Source of the DNA: Defluviitaleaceae bacterium | Lineage (GTDB): Bacteria > Bacillota > Clostridia > Lachnospirales > WQUN01 | Length of the DNA stretch: 5,102 nucleotides | NCBI GenBank assembly: GCA_009783395.1 | Contig: WRHA01000245.1 | Span: forward strand, 1 to 5,102 | Direction of reading: 5' to 3' | Part shown: positions 1 to 5,102 of the stretch, piece by piece | Layout: each line of letters opens with the position of its first letter | Numbering within the stretch: the stretch's first letter is position 1 | The notes under the pieces: generated by a model | Seen by the model: the letters and a program-made list of their open reading frames with translations, nothing else | Database searches by the model: none | Told to the model about the DNA's origin: nothing | Position numbers and translations under genes: made by a program

Positions 1-752
1 TGCTTGACGCGATGAGGCGGTCGTCGGCGGGGCGGATTACGGCGGTTATCCCGTACTTCGGTTACGCACGGCAGGACAGACGCTCGCGTTCGCACGATCC
101 GATAAGCGCGAAGCTCATTGCCGACATGCTTACAAGCGCGGGCGCAAACCGCATTCTCACAATGGACTTACACTGCCCGCAAATTCAAGGATTTTTTAAC
201 ATCCCGCTCGATCACCTAAAGGGCGTTCTTCGCTTCGCAAATCATTACAAAAGCAATGAAATTCTCGGCAATTGCATGAAAGACGTCGTTGTTGTTTCGC
301 CCGATTTCGGCAGTGTCGCACGATGCAAGCATTTTGCAAGTATGCTGGACGTTCCCCTTGCAATCGTTGACAAACGGCGTCTCGACGACAAGGAAAGCGA
401 AATCGATCATTTTATCGGCGACGTACAAGGAAAACATGCGATTTTGCTCGACGATGTGATTGCGACGGGCGGGTCATTGTGCAATGCCGCGAAAGTTGTT
501 AAGGACAGAGGCGCGCAAGAAGTTTACGCCTGCGTGACACACGCTATTTTATGCGGCGATGCCGTAAAAAACATCAGAGAATCGCCGATTAAAGAGCTTG
601 TGCTTCTCGACACAATCGAGGTCGCGCCGGAAAAGATGCTCGACAAAATAAAAGTACTTTCCGTAGCCGACTATATCGGCGATGCAATAAGCTGTATCCA
701 CAGTAACGAATCCCTCGGCGAGCTTTTTATCAAAATGGGCACCGATAAATGA
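1..752 (+). CDS. prs: Ribose-phosphate pyrophosphokinase (PRPP synthase), 5' truncated by the window edge
   Basis: Makes 5-phosphoribosyl diphosphate (PRPP) from ribose 5-phosphate and ATP in the cytoplasm, feeding purine, pyrimidine, histidine, tryptophan and NAD synthesis. The reading frame is open to the left edge (first full codon at base 3). The ATG at 12 is an internal Met in a segment equivalent to LRRASAGRITAV of E. coli Prs, so roughly 75-80 N-terminal residues lie outside. Visible motifs, in order: the ATP-binding YFGYARQDRR, the DLHCPQIQGFF segment with the catalytic-region His, SPDFGSVAR, the catalytic flexible loop starting DKRR (bases 369-380), the ribose-phosphate loop DDVIATGGS (450-476), and the C-terminal NESLGELF, close to the family's NEESISAMF ending. 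Two oddities: the usual PRAN after KRR is replaced by LDDK, and the usual third Asp of DDMIDTGGT is Ala. The stop codon overlaps the start of the transporter gene. The family assignment is secure; normal activity is inferred. Confidence 0.96.
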   Translation, partial: LDAMRRSSAGRITAVIPYFGYARQDRRSRSHDPISAKLIADMLTSAGANRILTMDLHCPQIQGFFNIPLDHLKGVLRFANHYKSNEILGNCMKDVVVVSPDFGSVARCKHFASMLDVPLAIVDKRRLDDKESEIDHFIGDVQGKHAILLDDVIATGGSLCNAAKVVKDRGAQEVYACVTHAILCGDAVKNIRESPIKELVLLDTIEVAPEKMLDKIKVLSVADYIGDAISCIHSNESLGELFIKMGTDK

Positions 753-2104
753 TTCGAAAGCTCAAGCTTGCAGTAAGAAACCTGCTCAGCTTTAGGGAAG
801 CAAATCCGATAACCGTTCGTTACGGCATTGACGGCATTCTGTTAATGGGTGCTGTGTCCATCGCGGCGAACAATAATAATCTTTTTGCGCAAAGGCTCGG
901 CGCGGATGAATTTCAGCTTAGTATGCTGCAATTTTTGCCGCAAATGCTAAGCCTTATTTTGCTTGTTCCGATGGGGCTTATGGCCGACAGCTTTGCAAAC
1001 AAGCGTCGTATGCTTTCGGCCGCGCTTGTTCTTTCGGGCATTTTCTTTGCTGTTGCAAGCATCGCGGCTTTTGTGCCGGATTTTTTGCCGGACGCGCCGG
1101 TTTATTTTTTTATTGCGTTTTTGGCGTGCGCAAATGTTTCCATCGGCGTAATGAACCTTGCGTGGCAGTCGTATTTTCCCGAAGTCGTGCCGGAGAATGC
1201 GTGGGACGAAGGCGTGCGCGAATCCCGCAACAATGTGCTAACCTTCCGCGCAAAGATGACCATGATAATCCAGCTTGTCGCGCCGCTTTCGATTGGCGTA
1301 ATCTTAACCTCGATTGCGAGCGACGGGGGAAAAATTGCCGCACATCAGATGTTTTATATAATGGCGGCGGTTTTGCTTGTTGCAAATGCGATTCATTTTC
1401 GCAAAATTAAGGCGTTGCGCCCGGCAGAGCCGAAGCGCGTGTCGCTTGCGCAGCTTAAAACAGCGGCGCGGCGACTTTCGAAAAACAAGCTTTTTATTGT
1501 GTTCTCACTCGTAATTTTATTTTTTCATATGACATGGCACGTGGATTGGACGCTGTACTTTATCGGTCAGCGCAACTATTTGGAGATGAACGAGCTGTTG
1601 CTCAGTTTTACGCCTGTTGTCGGCATGATTGCCCAGCTTGTTACACTAAAGCGGTGGAGTCGGCGCAATGCGAAGCATGGTGTCGAAAAGCCGCTGGTTT
1701 GGGGGATGCTGGGGCTTGCAATGGCTCCTGTTGCCATGATTCTCGGCGTTTCAATGCCTTTTCGGTTCCTTGGCATTCCCGTGTTTTTGTTGCTTCATGC
1801 CACGGCGATGCTTGCGTTCTCGACCATTACCCTTAACCTGTTTCAGTGCCTTCTGAAAGTTGTGGACGAAGAGTATCGCAGTTTTTCCATTTCGGTTTAC
1901 ACCGTGTTAATTACAATATCGAACGCTGTAATGCCCGTTGCGGGTGTTGCTATGTATCGCGGCTTTGGCGATACAATCGGCGATGCGCAAACGGGGCTTG
2001 TTATCACGTTCGCGATTGTTTTTGTTGCGCGAATTATCGCCGCAGGAGCCTGGACGCTTTATGCGCGTTATGCAGGGAAAATGAGGGAACAGAGTGAAAA
2101 CTAA
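749..2104 (+). CDS. MFS transporter, 12 predicted membrane helices, substrate unknown
   Basis: A 451-residue inner-membrane protein of the major facilitator superfamily. About 12 hydrophobic segments are visible, near residues 25-47, 55-80, 88-110, 116-140, 165-190, 198-216, 248-270, 283-300, 316-335, 341-368, 380-403 and 416-438. A basic cytoplasmic loop (about 217-247) separates the two six-helix halves. The loop after helix 2 carries MFS motif A, GLMADSFANKRR (residues 76-87). WQSYFPEVVPE (about 139-149) resembles the WQSWF-L-VP segment of a broad group of uncharacterised bacterial MFS proteins. Four consecutive Asn (41-44) sit at the end of helix 1. The ATG overlaps the prs stop as ATGA and has no strong ribosome binding site (RBS) of its own, so translational coupling to prs is likely. 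The substrate cannot be read from the sequence, and proximity to prs is weak evidence for nucleotide or sugar transport. Confidence 0.9.
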   Translation: MIRKLKLAVRNLLSFREANPITVRYGIDGILLMGAVSIAANNNNLFAQRLGADEFQLSMLQFLPQMLSLILLVPMGLMADSFANKRRMLSAALVLSGIFFAVASIAAFVPDFLPDAPVYFFIAFLACANVSIGVMNLAWQSYFPEVVPENAWDEGVRESRNNVLTFRAKMTMIIQLVAPLSIGVILTSIASDGGKIAAHQMFYIMAAVLLVANAIHFRKIKALRPAEPKRVSLAQLKTAARRLSKNKLFIVFSLVILFFHMTWHVDWTLYFIGQRNYLEMNELLLSFTPVVGMIAQLVTLKRWSRRNAKHGVEKPLVWGMLGLAMAPVAMILGVSMPFRFLGIPVFLLLHATAMLAFSTITLNLFQCLLKVVDEEYRSFSISVYTVLITISNAVMPVAGVAMYRGFGDTIGDAQTGLVITFAIVFVARIIAAGAWTLYARYAGKMREQSEN

Positions 2105-2180
2105 ACGAGAGGAACGCGGGCGGCCGCTATGTAATGGCGATTTAAGAGCTCAGCGAATGGCGAAAAAAAGTGGATAACTT

Positions 2181-2184
2181 GGAG
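2181..2184 (+). promoter_or_regulatory. Ribosome binding site deciding the start of the hypothetical gene
   Basis: GGAG with nine bases to the ATG at 2194. It lies inside the coding sequence if the in-frame GTG at 2170 were used, and that GTG is preceded only by an A run. This favours the 181-residue protein. Confidence 0.6.
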
Positions 2185-2193
2185 AATTTAAAA

Positions 2194-2739
2194 ATGTACT
2201 TCATGCAAATGGATTTTTCACGAAAAAAGGATTTTATTGTGAATCTGAAAAACGACCCGCAAATCGCCAAATCGGCACTGCATCGGCAATTTTTGGAGGA
2301 GTGCATCATGTCCTACAATGCCGAAGTGCGAGATCGAAACAAGGCGGCGGGCTTCGCGCCGAAAGAACGAAAAATGCCCGATATTTCGCCCGATACATTT
2401 GCGAAAGCACTCGCAACGCTTATTCAAGGCGAACCTAAGGCAGAGAAGGTTTCGATTCGCTCCAAGCTTTTGGGCAGATGGCAACGCGACCCCGACGACG
2501 GCGATTTTTATTACAAATTTAACGCCGACGGTACGTTTGAGACAAATGAGTTTGAGGGTGCAAGCGGTGACGGCGAAACCCTTTTGGGAAATTTCTCTGT
2601 CGGATCAGACAATGTTGTCCTAATGGAGCCGCACGAAAAACTGCGCTTCACAAGCCTGATGTTCTCCCAAAACGGCAAAAGCCTGATAATTCGCCTAAAG
2701 GACGGCTTAACATTCGAATACAAGCGAATACAAATTTGA
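2194..2739 (+). CDS. Hypothetical protein with lipocalin-like beta-rich C-terminal half
   Basis: I do not recognise this 181-residue protein as a named family. No signal peptide or membrane segment is visible, so it is probably cytoplasmic. Residues 1-80 are charged and mostly helical-looking (FSRKKDFIVNLKNDPQIAK, then a helix around HRQFLEECIMSYN). Residues about 91-181 look like an antiparallel beta domain: LLGRWQRD (92-99), then a YYKFNADGTFET strand-turn-strand (106-117), a GNFSVGSDNVVLM strand pair, and a final LTFEYKRI strand. The GxW followed by F-x-DGTF pattern is typical of small lipocalin-like domains, but this is an inference. The ATG at 2194 is chosen because GGAG lies at 2181-2184, nine bases upstream. 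A GTG at 2170, eight codons earlier, has no good RBS. The stop is 14 bases before typA, so the two are probably co-transcribed. The ligand and role are unknown. Confidence 0.8.
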   Translation: MYFMQMDFSRKKDFIVNLKNDPQIAKSALHRQFLEECIMSYNAEVRDRNKAAGFAPKERKMPDISPDTFAKALATLIQGEPKAEKVSIRSKLLGRWQRDPDDGDFYYKFNADGTFETNEFEGASGDGETLLGNFSVGSDNVVLMEPHEKLRFTSLMFSQNGKSLIIRLKDGLTFEYKRIQI

Positions 2740-2753
2740 AAGCGGGAAAATAA

Positions 2754-4580
2754 ATGACACGAAATATCCGTAACGTAGCAATTATTGCACATGTTGACCA
2801 CGGCAAAACCACTTTGGTCGACCAGCTTCTTTGGCAAAGCGGAGCATTTAGGCAAAACCAGTCCGTGAACGAGCGCGTGATGGACTCCGGCGATTTGGAG
2901 CGAGAGCGCGGAATAACCATTTTGGCAAAAAATACATCCGTAATTTATGACGGCGTAAAAATAAATATCGTCGACACGCCCGGTCATGCAGATTTCGGCG
3001 GCGAGGTGGAGCGGGTGCTTAAAATGGTGGATGGCGTGGTTTTGGTTGTCGACGCCTTCGAGGGGGCAATGCCGCAAACCAAGTTTGTGCTTAAAAACGC
3101 ACTGGATTTGGATTTGCCCGTTGTTTGCTGTATCAACAAAGTGGACAGACCGGAAGCCCGTCCCGACGAAGTTGTTGACGAAGTGCTGGAGCTGTTTATG
3201 GAGCTGGAAGCATCGGAAACGCAACTGGACTCGCCGTTTATTTTTGCTTCGGCAAAGAGGGGCTGGGCATCAACGCATCCCGCCGACGCCGGGGACGGCA
3301 TGGCTCCGCTGTTTAACGCGTTGATTGAACATATCCCCGCACCGATTGGCGATACGGATTCTCCGCCGCAGGTGCTGATTTATAACATCGATTACTGCAA
3401 CTATCAGGGCCGCATAGGTGTGGGCAGGGTAATTAACGGTACTGTTCGGGTTAATGATGTGATGTCCATTGTAAACATCCACGAACCCGATCGGCTTAAA
3501 TCGGTTAAAATTTCCAAACTGTATGAGTTTTCGGGATTGGAGCGGGAAGAGGTTAACGAATCATCCGTAGGTGCGATTATTGCGTTTACAGGCATTGCCG
3601 AAATAAAAATCGGCGACACGTTATGCAGCCCCGAAAACCCCACTCCCCTACCCTTCAGCAAAATCTCCGAGCCAACTCTAACGATGAATTTTATCGTAAA
3701 CAACAGCCCCTTCGCAGGGCAAGAAGGCAAGTTTCTCACTTCGCGCCAAATACGCGAGTGCCTGTACAAGGAGCTTAACACCGATGTAAGCCTTCGCGTA
3801 GAGGACACCGACAGCACAGATGTGTTCAAAGTATCGGGACGGGGCGAGCTGCATCTGTCCATTTTAATAGAAACCATGCGGCGCGAGGGTTACGAATTTC
3901 AGGTATCCAAACCCACGGTGCTGTACAAGGAAGTTGAGGGCAATCGCCACGAACCTATGGAGGCCGTTACCATTGATGTACCCGAAGCCTTTACCGGGGT
4001 TGTAATCCAAAAGCTGGGCAGTCGGCGCGGCGAAATGTTGCAAATGTCTACCTCGAAGGGCGGATATACCCGACTGGAATTCAGCATACCCGCACGAGGG
4101 CTGATCGGATACCGCTCGGAATTTTTGACAGACACCAAGGGCAACGGCATCTTTAACACCCTTTTCGACGGCTACGCGCCCTACAAAGGCGACATTGCCG
4201 AAAGGCCGCAAGGCTCGCTGGTTTCTTTCGAAACAGGCAAGGCCGTACCGTACGGCATGTTTAATGCGCAGGAGCGCGGCGCACTGTTTGTCACACCCGG
4301 CACAAAGGTGTACGTCGGCATGATTGTAGGCCGAAACGCACGGCGCGGCGACATGGAAGTTAATATATGTAAGCAAAAAAAGCTGTTAAACATACGCGCC
4401 GCCGGCACCGACGAAGCACTGCGGCTTGTTCCCGCCGAAATTCTCAGCCTGGAGCAGTGCCTGGAATTTATAACCGAAGACGAGCTTGTAGAAGTCACGC
4501 CGGAAAATTTGCGTCTGCGCAAAAAAATCCTGGATGCCGGCCAACGAGCGCGGGCAAACAAAAACAGCGAAAAATCCTAA
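2754..4580 (+). CDS. typA: Ribosome-associated translational GTPase TypA/BipA
   Basis: A 608-residue GTPase of the EF-G-like translation factor superfamily, matching the usual length of about 607. It binds the ribosome and, in studied bacteria, supports 50S assembly and growth under cold or other stress. The G domain is complete: G1 AHVDHGKTT (12-20), G2 RGITI (52-56), G3 DTPGH (74-78) with the catalytic His, G4 NKVD (128-131) and G5 SAK (166-168). Then come the beta-barrel domain II, SGRGELHLSILIETMRREG of domain III, the PARGLIGYRSEF segment, and the TypA-specific C-terminal domain with GMFNAQERGALFV, AAGTDEALRL, LEQCLEFI and DELVEVTPENLRLRK. The absence of a domain IV separates it from EF-G and LepA. 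In the C-terminal domain GMIVGRNARRGD has Arg (residue 527) where many homologues have Glu or another small or polar residue. The start ATG follows AGCGGG at about 2741-2746. Flanking gaps of 14 and 13 bases suggest co-transcription with both neighbours. Confidence 0.97.
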   Translation: MTRNIRNVAIIAHVDHGKTTLVDQLLWQSGAFRQNQSVNERVMDSGDLERERGITILAKNTSVIYDGVKINIVDTPGHADFGGEVERVLKMVDGVVLVVDAFEGAMPQTKFVLKNALDLDLPVVCCINKVDRPEARPDEVVDEVLELFMELEASETQLDSPFIFASAKRGWASTHPADAGDGMAPLFNALIEHIPAPIGDTDSPPQVLIYNIDYCNYQGRIGVGRVINGTVRVNDVMSIVNIHEPDRLKSVKISKLYEFSGLEREEVNESSVGAIIAFTGIAEIKIGDTLCSPENPTPLPFSKISEPTLTMNFIVNNSPFAGQEGKFLTSRQIRECLYKELNTDVSLRVEDTDSTDVFKVSGRGELHLSILIETMRREGYEFQVSKPTVLYKEVEGNRHEPMEAVTIDVPEAFTGVVIQKLGSRRGEMLQMSTSKGGYTRLEFSIPARGLIGYRSEFLTDTKGNGIFNTLFDGYAPYKGDIAERPQGSLVSFETGKAVPYGMFNAQERGALFVTPGTKVYVGMIVGRNARRGDMEVNICKQKKLLNIRAAGTDEALRLVPAEILSLEQCLEFITEDELVEVTPENLRLRKKILDAGQRARANKNSEKS

Positions 4581-4585
4581 AGGGG
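4581..4585 (+). promoter_or_regulatory. Ribosome binding site of tdh
   Basis: AGGGG directly after the typA stop, eight bases before the GTG at 4594 and 17 before the in-frame ATG at 4603. The spacing supports GTG as the start. The ATG at 4592 is followed at once by TGA and cannot be used. Confidence 0.6.
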
Positions 4586-4593
4586 CGAAAAAT

Positions 4594-5102
4594 GTGAAAA
4601 CCATGAAGTGCATTGTAAAAAAATCACGCGAGCCGGGGGGGCTTGCTCTTGAAGAAAAACCTATTCCGACGCCGGACGATAACGGCGTCTTGATAAAAGC
4701 GATAAAAACTGCCATATGCGGCACAGATTTGCATATTTATTCGTGGAACTCGTGGGCGCAAAAGACGATTAAAACGCCGCAAATTATCGGGCACGAGTTT
4801 GTCGGCGAGGTTGTGGCGGTCGGAAAAAATGTGGAAAACTGCAAAGCAGGCGATTTGGTTGGCGGCGAGGGGCATCTTTTTTGCGGGAATTGCAGGCACT
4901 GCATTACGGGGCTGGCGCATCTTTGCCCGCACACAAAGGGCATTGGCGTAAACTGCGACGGCGCGTTTGCAGAATACTTCGTTTTTCCGGCGAAAAATAT
5001 ATGGCATTGTGACGAGACAATTCCGCTTAATGTGCTTGCGATTTACGACCCGCTGGGCAATGCGATGCACACCGTGCGGTCATTTGATGTGCTGGGCGAG
5101 GA
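4594..5102 (+). CDS. tdh: L-threonine 3-dehydrogenase, zinc- and NAD-dependent, 3' truncated by the window edge
   Basis: Oxidises L-threonine with NAD+ to 2-amino-3-oxobutanoate, which 2-amino-3-ketobutyrate CoA ligase (Kbl) normally cleaves to glycine and acetyl-CoA. Only the first 169 codons are present, covering the catalytic domain up to the start of the nucleotide-binding domain. Counting from the GTG, the catalytic zinc ligand region is Cys42 (AICGTD) with His67-Glu68 (GHE). The structural zinc set is Cys97, Cys100, Cys103 and Cys111 (CGNCRHC...LC). GGEGH with His94 matches the SGEGH that is characteristic of threonine dehydrogenase rather than general alcohol dehydrogenases. AQKTI, GIGVN, GAFAEY and DPLGNAMHT also track E. 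coli Tdh closely. The frame starts at GTG 4594 because of the AGGGG spacing; ATG 4603 is the alternative, three codons shorter. The gene lies 13 bases after typA. Any kbl partner would lie beyond the right edge. A related sorbitol or butanediol dehydrogenase is less likely. Confidence 0.9.
   Translation, partial: MKTMKCIVKKSREPGGLALEEKPIPTPDDNGVLIKAIKTAICGTDLHIYSWNSWAQKTIKTPQIIGHEFVGEVVAVGKNVENCKAGDLVGGEGHLFCGNCRHCITGLAHLCPHTKGIGVNCDGAFAEYFVFPAKNIWHCDETIPLNVLAIYDPLGNAMHTVRSFDVLGE

Noticed and set aside
12..14. ATG at 12 as the true start of prs
   Set aside because: The frame is open to the left edge and the residues before it (Leu-Asp-Ala) continue the family alignment, so the gene is truncated by the window, not short.
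1126..1410. Alternative + strand open frame within the transporter gene
   Set aside because: It is in another frame from a clear 12-helix MFS protein and is rich in Cys and Arg, as expected for an out-of-frame reading.
2164..2170. AAAAAAG resembling a -1 frameshift slippery heptamer
   Set aside because: It is not in the required phase relative to either the short upstream ATG frame or the downstream gene, and no stimulatory structure is evident.
2105..2193. Possible promoter, terminator or small RNA in the largest gap
   Set aside because: The gap holds an 8-base palindrome GCGGCCGC (2120-2127), a GAGCTC palindrome and AATGGCGA twice (2133-2140, 2156-2163). There is no GC-rich hairpin followed by a T run and no convincing -35/-10 pair, so nothing can be called.
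2511..3224. Long antisense open frame of 237 codons across the hypothetical gene and the typA start
   Set aside because: It lies opposite two genes supported by homology and RBS placement, shows no recognisable motif, and looks like a by-product of codon usage on the + strand. The same applies to the other antisense frames inside typA.
1..5102. A new multi-gene defence, mobile or secretion system
   Set aside because: Four of five genes are common housekeeping or transport families in one orientation, and there are no repeats, integrase, toxin-antitoxin or nuclease signatures.

Overview
The window is a compact stretch of bacterial chromosome with five genes, all on the + strand. The gene-free gaps are an overlap, 89 bases (or 65, depending on the start), 14 bases and 13 bases. 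Four genes belong to recognisable families and one is a small uncharacterised protein. I see no RNA genes, mobile elements, CRISPR repeats or convincing terminators. Base composition looks moderate, about half GC by eye, and similar throughout. The TypA sequence reads like those of Clostridia and other Firmicutes, with a GMIVG-type C-terminal region and an IRNVAIIAHVDHGKTTL start. That lineage guess comes from memory of the family and is weak.

Left part (1-2104): the 3' three quarters of prs, ribose-phosphate pyrophosphokinase, entering from beyond the left edge. It is followed by a 12-helix major facilitator superfamily (MFS) transporter whose ATG overlaps the prs stop codon (ATGA), so the two are probably translated from one mRNA. 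The Prs is recognisable but departs from the usual bacterial sequence in two active-site loops.

Middle part (2105-4580): an 89-base gap, then a 181-residue hypothetical protein with a lipocalin-like beta-rich C-terminal half. After 14 bases comes typA (bipA), a full-length ribosome-associated translational GTPase of 608 residues.

Right part (4581-5102): after 13 bases, the first 169 codons of tdh, zinc-dependent L-threonine 3-dehydrogenase, running off the right edge. The catalytic and structural zinc ligands and the threonine-specific histidine motif are visible.

The order suggests one or two co-transcribed housekeeping units (nucleotide precursor synthesis plus transport; ribosome GTPase plus threonine catabolism). 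The genes do not form an evident single pathway. I found no sign of a new defence, mobile or secretion system. The points most worth checking are the variant Prs loops, the uncharacterised gene before typA, and its start region next to a 7-base A run.
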